Origin: Aquila chrysaetos chrysaetos
Lineage: Eukaryota > Chordata > Aves > Accipitriformes > Accipitridae
DNA length: 64,000 nt
Reading direction: 5' to 3'
NCBI RefSeq assembly: GCF_900496995.4
Contig: NW_024470382.1
Location: 682,001-746,000, forward strand
This document shows, piece after piece, positions 1 to 11,429 of this stretch (the first letter of the stretch is position 1; each line of letters opens with the position of its first letter). The position numbers and the translations under genes were made by a program. Under the pieces are notes generated by a model. The model did no database searches, was not told the DNA's origin, and saw only the letters and a list, made by a program, of their open reading frames with translations.

Positions 1-46
1 TGTGGGCTAAGCAAACCCCATCCCTCCTTTTCAATCTTGTCCCCAG

Positions 47-676
47 GGAGACCCAGTGGAGACGTAGCGTGCGCTGGAGAGCGTCCTTCAGGGAGGTGAC
101 AGCCGATTGCACAGCAACGCTGAGACCCACCTGACAGCAAAGGCGCCTGGTGGCCACGGACGACCCTATGTAGCTGGTTCTCTTGAGGCCAGCAAAGCAG
201 CCTTCCTCTGCCCTTGGTTTTGTGAGATATGGACAGGCGCAGAGATGTTTCTCAGGCCTCCAGGCCTGAGGAGGGTTTCCCAGTGCCCCCATGAGAGATC
301 CTCTCTCCCAGGAAGCATCTCCCCCTAGAGCCAAGGCCGTATCGAGCCCCCCCGAGCTGGGTACGGCTGTCCTGAGGGGTCCGCAGGGAGGATGGGGTCA
401 TCTGCCTGGTGGCTGTGACACAGAACATGATGAGCCTGAAGCCCTGTGGCCATGGTTGGCTGGTTCACGTCTCCAAGTGGCCTTTCTCTCCATGGAGCTT
501 TTAACCCACGGCACTTTTCACAGAGTGTGATGGATGATGTGAAGGTGATGCTGGGTGATGTCCTTGGCTCTGTCCCACTCCCACTTCGAAGTTTTGAATG
601 TCTGAGATCTGGGGCCACCTGCAGGCTCTGCTGGAGATGGTCCAGGGAGTTTGTGTTCCATTGTTTGATACCTTAG
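47..676 (+). pseudogene. MROH-like gene fragment, left-arm copy
   Basis: This is the mirror copy of the fragment at 8105-8733. It starts after a cccc-ag acceptor at 45-46. The same two exon-like blocks are present: one with GDPVET and RALESVLQ, and one with the peptide VMDDVKV followed by pieces of a heat-repeat-like helix. In this copy the frame is interrupted by small indels, so no continuous product is possible. Whether these are real mutations or sequencing errors near the gap cannot be told here. Confidence 0.4.
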
Positions 677-2419
677 GGCTACAATGTGCTCAGGTTATGG
701 TATGCTGTTGTTACGTGTGCAGGGCTTGGGATGGCAGGACTACAGGATGCTAGAGTTTAAGCAGTTAGGATTAAGCATGTACCGTTATGGACCTGATTTG
801 GGTTTGTTGGCCCTGGGTTCTTGGAGTTTTTATTTTTGCCTTGTCTTGTGTTCTGGGTGTCTCTTTTTTTTTTATGAGATTCCTTTTTATCTGTTGGCTC
901 AGGGTGGGAAGGGCCTTGGAGTATGGGGCCCTTGGGTGTTTTACGTCGTGTGGTTTGTGTTTGGCGCGTTCTTCTGTCGTCAAAACCACCATGTTTGTGG
1001 TGTAATATCGATCTGCCAGGTCGGACAGTGTTTACTTCTGGTGCAGTCTGACCCATTTCCAGTGAGCGGAGGTATGGTAGGTGAGGTAGTAGGTATGGAG
1101 ACTTGGAGTCAATTGTGAACAACCCAAATGACTAATGGGCACTTTATCCCACTCATCCCTACCCAATTCTGTATTGCTACGGACTTTACCAGCCATAGTC
1201 ATGGACTCTGGGCCTAGCTGTAGTGAAGTCAAAGCAGGATTAAAAAAAAAAAAAAAAAAAAGAGTGCTTTTCCAAAATGCTTACCAGACTGAAAACACCA
1301 GATGGCTGTGGGCAGTGGGAATACACAATGGGCGTGTCATCAGCAGAGGACACGTGATGTGGGTACAGCTGTAGACACAACGTTTTCAACATTTCATGGC
1401 CTTGAGCAGCACAGCAAGGATTTTCAGGCAGCAAGGCCAGCTGGCAGGATTGTGTGACCAGCTCCTTCTGAGCGTGGAGATGGCCGTGGGAAAAGACCGT
1501 GCTGTTTTCTTGTTGGTGGTGTAGCAGGGACAGTCAGTGGAAACTGGCTCTCGGGGCCCTGTAATTGGGAGGTGTCGTTCTTGGTACTCGTGGGAAAATG
1601 ACTGAGGGAGGAGGCTAAGTCATGAACAGGCCATGTTAACTGTATGTGAGAAGTGACAGAAACAGCTTCAGGGTGTTAAGGAGGGCTGTTAGTTGTGATT
1701 AGAAGGCATGATTGAGGTGATCCTTGTAGGGCTTTCTGTGGGGTCAGAACAGGGCAAGACTGTATGTAAGGACAGAAAGTTGAGCCGATCAGAACTCAGG
1801 CAGGAGATTATTTGGCAGTATCTGGTGAAGTCTCCTCTTGCACATGTTGTGCAGAACTGCGTAAGGCCATGACTGCTGGCGAGAAAGGAGTGTGCTAGGA
1901 GTGTTGGAGTGCAAGGGGATTGCACACGGAATGGGGGATGGAAGTGGTCACAGACTCATTTCTCAGTTTTCCATGGGGCTGTTCTGTGTACACCATGTAC
2001 TTCACCCTTGCCTTCAAGAAGAAGTGCCACCTTTCTGGTTAAAAGAGGAAAAAAAAAAGGTAATGTGTGGGAGAGCAAGACCTTGGAGGGTTGATTACCA
2101 TGTTTAGTCTTACCATTACCTAGAGTTTTAAAAACATTTCCTTGAACACTTCCCAAAGAAAAAGGCATGACTTTCTGAATAGCTGTTTTCCCTAGGGAGC
2201 TGCATCTGACTAAGCCGATGAGAGAGTTCTGCCTGCTGTTAAGTCACTGAGGCTGATGACAGATCACCCAGCAGATTTTGGCAAGGACAAACAAGATAGA
2301 TACTTAATGCTTTTCTTTTACTGTGCTGATCATCATTTCTGGAACGTGTCTTGCATAAGTTAGTCTTCAGGTTTTGCAGGTTGTAGGTTTGGCAGGATTA
2401 TTGTGTCATTAACAGATGG

Positions 2420-2949
2420 TAATAACAAACCCCGGTGGGATGGGGTTAAGAATCAGAGGGTAAAAGTGAGAAAGAAACTTGTGGGTTGACATAAAACCAG
2501 TTTAATATGAAAAGAATTTTATTTTTTAAATTGTAAGGAAAAAAGAAAACCAACAGAGAGAGGAAAATAAAATGCAAGAAAAACAGGCAGTGCACATGAA
2601 ACAATTGCTCACACCCACTGACCATGCTCGCCAGTCCCTGAGCAGTGGCCCCCCTGCCGCCCTCCCCCCCAGTTTTTTGCTGAGCATACGTCATATGGTC
2701 TGGAATATCCCTTTGGTTAGTTGGTGGTCAGCTGTCCAACTTTGTCCCCTCCCACACTTTTCTGTGCATCTCCCAACCTACTCACTGGTGGGCGTGTGAG
2801 GAGCAGAAAGGCCTTGACGGCTGTGTAAGCACTGCTCAGCATATAACTAAAACATTGTGTATATCATCAACTGTTTCAGTCACAAACCAACATTGGCCCA
2901 TACAAACTACTACTGTGAAGAATTTAACTACCCAGCCAAAACTAGGACA
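2420..2949 (-). mobile_element. ERV LTR fossil, left-arm copy
   Basis: On the minus strand this begins with the TGTCCTAGTTTTGGCTGGG type of start, the usual opening of a widespread avian ERV LTR family. The far end is incomplete. It is much more diverged than the related LTR at 46779-47352, so it is an old, broken fossil. It is the mirror image of the copy at 5753-6285. Confidence 0.7.
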
Positions 2950-3702
2950 GTAAGGCATTTTGGATTCTATATTTACCAAGAGTGCTTGAGCAGTTTTAAT
3001 GTTATGTTGAGGGACATGTAGCTATGTAGCAGAAGAAAGTGAAGACAAAGAAGATGAAGATGGCAAAGATACTCAAAAGCGTTTAGCCTTTGGCAGCAGT
3101 AACATGTTCATATAACTGTTAAATGGCAGTTTTCTTTCATGTATTTTTGTTTCTTTTCAAAGATTTACAGATGAGTTTTGCTATTTTCAATCAGAATTAG
3201 GGATTTTAACATAAACTTCTCCGCTGAAATGTAAAAGTGACCAACTATCCTGGAAAGAAGGTGTAATGGGCATAGCCTGATAGTTTTCTCTTGTAGTTTA
3301 CAGTTCTACATAAAACGCAGGTTGTGTGTTTTTTCATTTGTGTGCTGTGCATATGATAAAAAACCCCCAGAGACAACACAAAACGCTACCCCTGGAAACT
3401 TCCTCTGAAATTAAGAGGTGGGTGAGACATATCACTTTTCTGCTTCTTCCACTATCCTGCTTTCTCTCTAAACTTCTTTGTATCACTATCATAAATCCCT
3501 TGCTTACTCTAGACCAAGACACTGTAAGATATTTTTCTGGGGCCGGTCTTTTCTTGTCAGGTGGAGAGATCCATGGGACATGCTCAGTCCACGAGGCAAA
3601 AGGACAAACAGGTGGGTGTGTGGTAGTGATGGTTCTCCCTTTATCATCAGTGCTGTCAGTCACGTCAGGGAATAATGCTTCTCGAGGGGTTTCAGATTGG
3701 TG

Positions 3703-4483
3703 TAATTACAGAATAATTATATGGATGTTCCCACAGTAGCCTGAGAATATGAGAAGAACAAAGATTTGGGGGGAGAGAGGGTAATTTTAATTAGTGCAAG
3801 ATTTTTTACAAGGCAGCTTTTGTGGTCAGGACGACGATGATGGAGGTGGTGGCTGAATTCTGTAATGGATATTCTTTGTTGTGGAACTGAATCCCAAATC
3901 ACCTCTGACGGTCTTAGACTACTGAATCTGGGAGACATACAGACAGTTTCTTTCTTCAAACTGAAAGTAGCTCGGAGATCCTGTTTGGAAGTCTAGTATG
4001 TTTGGGACATGAGGCCAGTTGGGGTTGGGGCCCCTCAGGGGGGGGCTGTTTCCTCCCTGTGCCTTGGCCTGGCGCTCACAGCTGGGAACGGGCTTTCCAA
4101 ATCCTGCTGGAAGGAGCCAGATGTGGGACTTGGGCTGAGCTGGGGGACAGGGAGCACCCCTGGACCGGCCAGCCTCAGGACCTGCGGTAATGTGCCTTCA
4201 AACCAGCTCTCCCAGCAGGACACTGCCCAGGAGTCACTTTGATTGTTGCTGTTCTCTCTTCGGAAGCATGGTATGCACCAAGCACACCCGAGCTGCCCCG
4301 TGCCAGGGAGAAGACTTCAAGCACAGGCAGGCTGATGGCGACAGTTCCACCAGCTGTCCAGCTCCAGAAGATGCAGGTAAGATGCCACAGAGGGAGAGCA
4401 ACCGTTTGTCACTTCTCTTCTCCAGGAAGGATTTAACAGCAGAAGGGAGGCAGAACACAAAAGGGCTTTGGAAGTCAAAAGTG
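3703..4483. other. Spacer of the inverted repeat, no gene seen
   Basis: This is unique sequence between the left arm and the N run. About 4000-4240 is GC-rich with short open frames on both strands, and nothing resembles a known protein. No convincing exon, promoter or repeat was recognised. Confidence 0.5.
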
Positions 4484-4983
4484 NNNNNNNNNNNNNNNNN
4501 NNNNNNNNNNNNNNNNNNNNNNNNNNNNNNNNNNNNNNNNNNNNNNNNNNNNNNNNNNNNNNNNNNNNNNNNNNNNNNNNNNNNNNNNNNNNNNNNNNNN
4601 NNNNNNNNNNNNNNNNNNNNNNNNNNNNNNNNNNNNNNNNNNNNNNNNNNNNNNNNNNNNNNNNNNNNNNNNNNNNNNNNNNNNNNNNNNNNNNNNNNNN
4701 NNNNNNNNNNNNNNNNNNNNNNNNNNNNNNNNNNNNNNNNNNNNNNNNNNNNNNNNNNNNNNNNNNNNNNNNNNNNNNNNNNNNNNNNNNNNNNNNNNNN
4801 NNNNNNNNNNNNNNNNNNNNNNNNNNNNNNNNNNNNNNNNNNNNNNNNNNNNNNNNNNNNNNNNNNNNNNNNNNNNNNNNNNNNNNNNNNNNNNNNNNNN
4901 NNNNNNNNNNNNNNNNNNNNNNNNNNNNNNNNNNNNNNNNNNNNNNNNNNNNNNNNNNNNNNNNNNNNNNNNNNNNNNNNNNN
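4484..4983. other. Assembly gap (500 N)
   Basis: The run is exactly 500 N, a fixed-size scaffold gap. It lies at the centre of the inverted repeat, so the true spacer length is unknown. Confidence 0.99.
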
Positions 4984-5752
4984 AGACCACCATCTGAAAG
5001 CTTCTGAAACCCCTCGAAAGCATTATTCCCCTGACGTGACTGACAGCACTGATGATAAGGGAGAACCATCACTAACCACACCCACCTGTTTGTCCTTTGC
5101 CTCTGTGACCGAGCATGTCCACATGGATCTCTCCACCTGACAAGAAAAGACCGGCCCCAGAAAAATATCTTATATTGTCTTGGCTCTAGAGTAAGCAAGG
5201 AATTTATGATAGTGATACAAACAAGTTTAAAAAGAAAGCAGGATAATGGGAGAAGCAGAAAATGTGATATGTCTCACCCACCTCTAATTTCAGAGGAAGT
5301 TCCAGGGGTAGCGTTTTGTGTTTGTCTCTGGGGGTTTTTTTATCACTGCACAGCACAAATGAAAAAACACACACCTGCGTTTTATGTAGAACTGTAAACT
5401 ACAAGAGTAAAACTATCCAGCTATGCAATTACACTTCTTTCCAGGATACATCGGTCACTTTTTTTACATTTCAGTGGAGAAGTTTATGTTAAAATCCCTA
5501 AATTCTGATATGAAAATAGCAAAACGTCATCTGTAAATCTTTGAAAAGAACAATACATTGAAAGAAAACTGCCATTTAACAGTTTATATGAACATGTTTC
5601 TGCTGCCAAAGGCTATAACGCTTTTGAGTATCTTTGGCCATCTTCATCTTCTTTGTCTTCACTTTCTTCTGCTATCATAGCTACTGTCCCTCAACATAAC
5701 ATTAAACTGCTCAAGCACTCTTGTAAATTATATGAAATCCAAAATGCCTTAC

Positions 5753-6285
5753 TGTCCTAGTTTTGGCTGGGATAGTTAAATTTCTTCACAGTAGTTTGTA
5801 TGGGGCCATGTTTTGGATTTGTGCTGAAAACAGTGTTGATAATACACTAATGTTTTAGTTACTGCTGAGCAGTGCTTACACAGCGTCAAGGCCTTTTCTG
5901 CTCCTCACACCGCCCCGCCAGTGAGTAGGTTGGAGATGCACAGAAAGTTGGGAGGGGACAAAGTTGGGACAGCTGACCCCAACTAACCAAAGGGATATTC
6001 CAGACCATATGACGTCATGCTCAGCAATAAAACTGGGGGGGAGGGCGGCAGGGGGGCCACTGCTCAGGGACTGGCTGAGCATTGGTCAGTGGGTGCTGAG
6101 CAATTGTTTTCATGTGCACTGCTTGTTTTTCTTGCATTTTATTTTCCTCTCTCTGTTGGTTTTCTTTCTTTTCCTTAGAATTTAAAAAAATAAAATTCTT
6201 TTCAATTATTAAACTGGTTTTATGTCAACCCACAAGTTTCTTTCTCACTTTTACCCTTCTGATTCTTAAGCCCATCCCACCGGGT
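5753..6285 (+). mobile_element. ERV LTR fossil, right-arm copy
   Basis: This is the same LTR as 2420-2949, here on the plus strand, starting TGTCCTAGTTTTGGC. It keeps the order of the family: TGTCC start, GC-rich middle, T-rich 3' part and a stretch like ttatgtcaacccacaag. The terminal part seen in the 46779-47352 element is missing. No coding region adjoins it, so it reads as an old partial solo LTR. Confidence 0.7.
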
Positions 6286-7460
6286 TTTGTTATTACCATC
6301 ATGTTAATGACACAGTAGATCCTGCCAAACCTACAACCTGCAAAACCTGAAGACTAACTTACGCAAGACAAGTTCCAGAAATGATGATCAGCACAGAAAA
6401 GAAAAGCATTAAGTATCTATCTTGTTCTGTCCTTGCCAAAACTGCTGGGTGACCTGTCATCAGCCTCAGTTACTAACAGCAGGCAAGACTCTCTCATCTG
6501 GCTTAGCTCAGATGCAGCTCCTAGGAAAACAGCTATTTCAGAAAGTCATGCCTTGTTCTTTTGGGAAAGTGTTTCAAGGAAATGTTTTTAAAACTCTAGA
6601 ATGGTAAGACTAAACATGGTAATCTCCCTCCAAGTTCTTGCTCTCCCACACATTACCTTTTTTTTTTTTTTTTCCCTCTTTTCACCAAAAGGGTGGCACT
6701 TCTTTCTGAAGGCAAGGTGAGTTACATGGGGTACACAGCCCATGGAAAACTGAGAAATGAGTCTGTGACCACTTCCATCCCCATTCCCTGTTTGCACTCC
6801 CCTTGCACTCCAACACTCCTAGCACACTCCTTTCCTGCCAGCAGTCAGGCCTTATGCAGTCTGCACAACATGTGCAAGAGGATGACTTCACCAGATACTG
6901 CCCAAATAATCTCCTGCTTGAGTTCTGATCAGCTCAACTACTGCCCAGCCTTTTCTGTCCTTACGTGCAGTCTTGCCCCATTCTGACCCACTCAGACAGC
7001 TCCTACATGGATCATCTCACTCACTGCCTTAATTACAACTAACAGTCTCCTTAACACCCTGAAGCTGTTTCTGTCACTTCGCACATACCGTTAATATGGC
7101 CTTTCACAACTTAGCATCCTCCCTCATGTCATTTTCCCACCGAGTACCAAGATGACAGCTCCTAATTACAGGCCCTGACAGCAGCTTCCACTGACTGTCC
7201 CCTGCTACACACCAACAAGAACAGCACAGTCTTCTCCCACGGCCATCTCCACGCTCAGAAGGAGCTGTTCACACACTCCTGCCAGCTGGCCTTGCTGCCT
7301 GAAAATCCTTGCTGTGCTGCTCAAGGCCATGAAAACTGTTGTGCTACAGCTGTACCCACATCACTGTTCCTCATTCTGAGTGACACGGCCCATTTCTGTG
7401 TATTCCCACCTGCCCACAGCCATCTGGTGTTTTCAGTCTGGTAAGCATTTTGGAAAAGCA

Positions 7461-7463
<3 letters not shown>

Positions 7464-7516
<53 letters not shown>
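7464..7516 (+). repeat. Poly-T tract (53 bases)
   Basis: An uninterrupted run of 53 T. The mirror position in the left arm has only 20 A. Homopolymers of this length are unstable both in cells and in long-read consensus, so the length difference is weak evidence for either explanation. Confidence 0.95.
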
Positions 7517-7520
<4 letters not shown>

Positions 7521-8104
7521 ACCTGCTTTGACTTCACTACAGTACAGGCCCAGAGTCCATGACTATGGCTGGTAAAGTCCGTAGCAATACAGAATTGTGT
7601 AGGGATGAGAGGGATAAGTGCCCATTAGTCATCTGGTAGCTGTTCACAATTGACTCCAAGTCCTCCATACCTACCTACCTACCTACCAACCTCCTGACTC
7701 ACTGGAAATGGGTCAGACTGCACCAGAAGTAACACTGTCTGACCTGGTCAGACATATTAGACCACAAATGGTGGTTTTGAGACAGAAAACGCAACACAAA
7801 CCACCAGAACAGTAAAAAAACAACCAGAAGAAACATACATAAACCAAAGGCCCCTATCCAAACCCTGAAAAGACAAACAAGATAAAAAAGGAATCTCAAT
7901 AAAAAAAAAAAAAGACCACCCAGAACACAAGACAAGGCAAAAATAACAACTCCAAGAACCCAGGGCCAACAAACCCACATCAGGTCCATAACGGTAACAT
8001 GCTTTAATCCTAACTTGCTTAAACTCTAGCATCCTGTAGTCCTGCCATCCCATAGCCCTAGCACACTGTAACACTAGCATACCATAACCCGAGCACATTG
8101 TAGC

Positions 8105-8733
8105 CCTAAGGTATCAAACAATGGAACACAAACTCCCTGGACATCTCCAGCAGAGCCTGCAGGTGGCCCCAGATCTCAGACATCAAAACTTCGAAGTGGG
8201 AGTGGGACAGAGCCACCAGGACATCACCAGCATCCATCTTCACATCATCCATCACACTCTGAAAAAGTGCCTGGGTTAAACGCTCCATGGGAGAAAGGCA
8301 CTTGGAGACGCTGAACCAGCCAACCATGGCCACAGGGCTTCAGCTCATCATGTCTGTGTCACAGCTACCAGGCAGATGACCCCATCCTCCCTGCGAGACC
8401 CCTCAGGACAGCCGTACCCAGCTCGGGGGGGCTAGATACGGCCTTGGCTCTAGGGGGAGATGCTTCCTGGGAGGAGGATCTCTCATGGGGGCACTGGGAA
8501 ACCCTCCTCAGGCCTGGATGCCTGAGAAACATCTCTGCGCTGCTCCATATCTCACAAAACCAGGGGCAGAGGAAGGCTGCTTTGCTTGGCCTCCAAGAGA
8601 ACCAGCTCACCTAGGGTCGTCCGTGGCCACCAGGCGCCTTTGCTGTCAGGTGGGTCTCAGCGTTGCTCTGCAATCGGCTGTCACCTCCCTGAAGGACGCT
8701 CTCCAGCGCACGCTACGTCTCCACTGGGTCTCC
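8105..8733 (-). pseudogene. Maestro heat-like repeat (MROH) gene fragment
   Basis: Two exon-like blocks lie on the minus strand. Block 1 (8733-8611, acceptor ccccag, donor gtgagc) reads GDPVET, stop, RALESVLQGGDSRLQ and so on, and has in-frame stops. Block 2 (about 8333-8105) reads VMDDVKMDAGDVLVALSHSH then FEVLMSEIWGHLQALLEMS and EFVFHCL. The order 'VLVALSHSHF..VMSEL..HL..L.E...EFVF' is typical of the N-terminal heat repeats of avian MROH proteins. That family assignment is from memory of the family, not a search. The stops in block 1 and the TAG ending block 2 point to a pseudogene or a lone exon fragment. Homology elsewhere on the contig would settle it. Confidence 0.45.
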
Positions 8734-8780
8734 CTGGGGACAAAGATTGAAAAGGAGGGATGGGGTTTGCTTAGCCCACA

Positions 8781-9759
8781 TTCCCAGGCTGCTGCCACAA
8801 GACAGACCTGCCACCCCCCAAATCAGCTGTAGCCATGTGGACACCACGTATGAGCTGCAGATGCAGACGGCAGTGGGGCTGTGGGGAGCAGGCAGGCTGT
8901 TCTGGGGTGCCCCCGGCACTGGCAGAAAGCAGAGATGGAGAGAACAGGGGGAAGTCCAGGGCAGCCAGCAGCTGGTGGTGGGGCCCAGCAGGATGCAGCA
9001 CCTGTGGAAATGTCCAGCTCGCCCAGCTCCTTGAGCCTCAGCCCTGGGGCTGCAGCACGGGGCTGGCACTGCCTGGGGCTTCACTGGGAAAAATCGGGCA
9101 GGGGTGACCCTGAAAACCCACACATGTACCCAGGCCCGGGATTTGACAACCTGTTCCTTTGCCCATCGCTGCCATGGGATTCAGAAAAGCAGTGCCATTT
9201 GCCCTGGCATGGTCCTGAGCCACCACTTGATGGATAAGTCTTTAACCCAGCCTAAGAAGAGGAAAAATTGACCAGAATTAAGCTGTGCTCAAGTTTTTGC
9301 AGCCAGCATGTTTTTTTGAGCTACCTGGTGCTGCCGTGCCTGGGGAAGAAACAGGGCGGCTGCCTGTACCTGCAGGCAGGTGGTAGAGTGTGTGCAGCAG
9401 GAGTGAGTGGTGGTTGGTGCAGCTGTTGAATGGGTTCAGGCTTTAAATGTGTCCAGACTGGTATGCCTGGTTCCTTTTTCCTCGCAGTTTGTATTTAGAG
9501 CTTAAATAGTATTCTTTTTAAAAGCAAAAACATCAAGCAAAAAAAAACAAAACAAAAACCAAAAACCAGTTCGGTGATTTTTCCCCCCCCCAGCTGTCCT
9601 CTTCTTCCCTCAGTCCTTGCCACTATGCAAGGCAATGCTCGTCACCAATACTAGGGCACAGGACTGGGCCCAGGGCAGGGCTTTGGCAGGCAGCACATTC
9701 CTTGAGGTTCCCGGTAATGTAGCTCCTGGGGAGTGCTCAAGAAATGGGGGCAGTTGCCC
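8781..9759. other. No gene recognised
   Basis: This is single-copy sequence just beyond the inverted repeat. GC-rich to about 9235, it has several overlapping open frames on both strands that look like composition artefacts. It then becomes AT-richer, with an A/C-rich low-complexity patch at about 9525-9590. Confidence 0.5.
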
Positions 9760-10315
9760 AGAATTGCTATTTTTGGTCTCTCCCCATCGCACTCTGTCTG
9801 GCTCCCTGCCCCCATTTTTTAATTCCTCCCTCTCTCCACTATTTTTTTCTTTCTCTTTCTCGCTCCCTGTCTGTATTTTCTCATTCCTCTCTCTCCTGCA
9901 GCCTGGCCCCTCTTTCCTGCCTGTATCCCCTGCTCAGCTGGGTGGGCCTTCTCTCTTCTCCCTGGGTCTCCGTCCTGCTCCCCATCCCCTTCTGCTCCTC
10001 CGCCGTCCCCATCCTGGAGACCATTGCTGTTCTGTCCTTCTCCCCCTCCTTGTCCTGATCCGCATCCCTCTCTTTCTCAGTCTCTCTGGGCTGTTTCCCA
10101 TCCTTCCCTTGCTCTCTGCCCGTGCCTCTCCCTTTCTTTCTCTCTTCCCTGCCTCTCTCCTCTCACCCTTCCCCTCCGTCCCTCTCTCCTGCTCCCTGTC
10201 CCATCTCTCTGTCACTCCGCTCTCCTGACGCCTTTTCCCTCTCTCTGTCACTCTGTCCTGCTACTGCCCCTCTCCGGCCAACCCACCGCCCTGTCCCCCC
10301 TCTCTCTGCTGCTCT
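9760..10315 (+). repeat. Polypyrimidine minisatellite, degenerate
   Basis: This is almost pure C/T sequence built from variants of 'ctgtcctgctccctgcccc' followed by 'tttctctc'. A longer composite block ('ccattgctgtt ... tgtcc.gatc.g.atc ... cagtctctctgg') starts near 10020. It recurs near 13105 and 14770, tying this patch to the large block at 12880-14937. Confidence 0.8.
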
Positions 10316-10664
10316 GTCCCGCCTTCTCCTTCTCCTTCTCCTTCTCTTTCTCCTTCTCCTCTTCTTCTTCTTGTTCTTCTTGTTCTTCTTCTTCTTGTTC
10401 TTGTTCTTCTTCTTCTTCTTGTTCTTGTTCTTATTATTATTATTATTCTTGTTCTTCTTGTTCTTGTTCTTCTTCTTCTTCTTCTTGTTCTTGTTATTCT
10501 TCTTCTTGTTGTTGTTGTTCTTCTTCTTCTTCTTGTTATTCTTCTTGTTGTTCTTGTTCTTCTTGTTCTTCTTCTTGTTCTTGTTCTTCTTCTTCTTCTT
10601 CTTCTTGTTCTTCTTGTCCTTCTTCTTCTTGTTCTTCTTCTTCCTCCTCCTCCTCCTCCTCCTC
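10316..10664 (+). repeat. CTT/GTT trinucleotide microsatellite
   Basis: About 350 bases of ttc/ttg triplets, with patches of tta near 10430 and of tcc near 10643-10664. On the minus strand it reads as long K/N runs, and on the plus strand as S/C, L/F or similar runs. None is credible as protein because all frames are open through triplet composition alone. It abuts the CpG island directly. Confidence 0.95.
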
Positions 10665-11420
10665 CTCCCCCGGGGAGGCGGCCATGGGGCCTGCGGGGCG
10701 GCGGGGCCGGGCCGGGGATGGTGTCGCTGCAGGGTCAGGCAGCAGGAAGGAGCGCCCCGGGGCATGCTGGGAGCTGTAGTCCTGGGGCCTGCGGGGCTGC
10801 CGGGGGCCCTGGTGGTTCCCGGGGCATGCTGGGAGCTGTAGTCCTGGGGCCTGCGGGGCTGCCGGGGGCCCTGGTGGTTCCCGGGGCATGCTGGGAGCTG
10901 TAGTCCTGGGGCCTGCGGGGCTGCCGGGGGCCCTGGTGGTTCCCGGGGCATGCTGGGAGCTGTAGTCCTGGGGCCTGCGGGGCTGCCGGGGGCCCTGGTG
11001 GTTCCCGGGGCATGCTGGGAGCTGTAGTCCTGGGGCCTGCGGGGCTGCCGGGCGGCCATGTTGGTCTCTGCAGCCTCTGCTCCAGCTGCGGCCCGGCTGA
11101 GGTGAGGGCTGGGGCTGCCCGTGAGGCGAGCGAGGGGGTGTCTCCTGCCCGGGGCCCGCTCCCCGCTCGGCTGGAGCCGGGCCCGGCCGGGGCAGCCCCG
11201 GCAGGGACCCGGGAGCTGAGGAGGGGAAGGAGCCGGAGCCGGGGCCGGAGCCCCCCCCCCGGGCACAGGCGGCGGGCGCCCCGACTGCCAGAGCCCCCCT
11301 GAGCCGCCCCCAGCACCTCCCCTGAGGCCTGTCCCGCAGCCCCAGGCCGCCCCACGGCCTGTCCTGGCAGCAGCGAGCCGGGCCTCGGGTGCCCTCGGGC
11401 CTCGGTTAAGGCGGGTGCGG
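10665..11420 (+). promoter_or_regulatory. CpG-island promoter with ZNF143/YY1-type motifs
   Basis: The region is very GC- and CpG-rich. Between 10761 and about 11070 lie five 62-bp repeats, each holding ggcatgctgggagctgtagt. That is the reverse complement of the ZNF143 (Staf/THAP11) promoter motif ACTACA..TCCCAGCATGC. Just downstream, near 11050, is gcggccatgttgg, close to a YY1 site. A good splice donor (ctgag/gtgaggg) follows at about 11100, so a first exon for a plus-strand transcript is possible (MLVSAASAPAAARL if translated from about 11058). No downstream exon could be matched. The promoter could equally fire leftward or both ways. Confidence 0.6.
10761..11070 (+). repeat. 62-bp tandem repeat, five copies
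   Basis: Copies of ggcatgctgg start at 10761, 10823, 10885, 10947 and 11009, a strict 62-bp period. The units are almost identical, so the array is young or homogenised. Each unit carries one ZNF143-type motif plus a gcctgcggggctgccggg segment. Confidence 0.97.
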
Positions 11421-11429
11421 GGAAGGAGC

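Larger units (their letters stand above)
1..3702 (+). repeat. Left arm of large inverted repeat
   Basis: This stretch is the reverse complement of 4984-8780; base 1 pairs with about base 8780 and base 3702 with the first base after the N run. The arms differ by several per cent, largely by one-base insertions and deletions. The left arm is about 95 bases shorter, and its A run (1242-1261, 20 bases) pairs with a 53-base T run in the right arm. The window starts inside the arm, so the repeat may extend further. The indel-rich divergence fits either an old palindrome or a poorly polished contig edge. Confidence 0.9.
4984..8780 (-). repeat. Right arm of large inverted repeat
   Basis: This arm mirrors 1-3702 and starts at the first base after the 500-N gap. 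Splice-like sites and open frames are better preserved here than in the left arm: the exon ending at 8611 has a normal gtgagc donor that is altered at the left. The right arm is therefore probably the better sequence, or the left arm is the decayed copy. Confidence 0.9.

Noticed and set aside
4190-5198. Frames of up to 316 codons spanning the first N run, and similar ones at 48495-49272
   Set aside because: They consist mostly of gap N and carry no information.
10024-11266. Long open frames rich in S/C, L/F, or K/N over the CTT/GTT tract, and a Pro/Ala/Gly-rich frame across the 62-bp repeats
   Set aside because: Triplet repeats and a GC-rich tandem repeat keep several frames open at once on both strands; no domain, codon bias or splice support.
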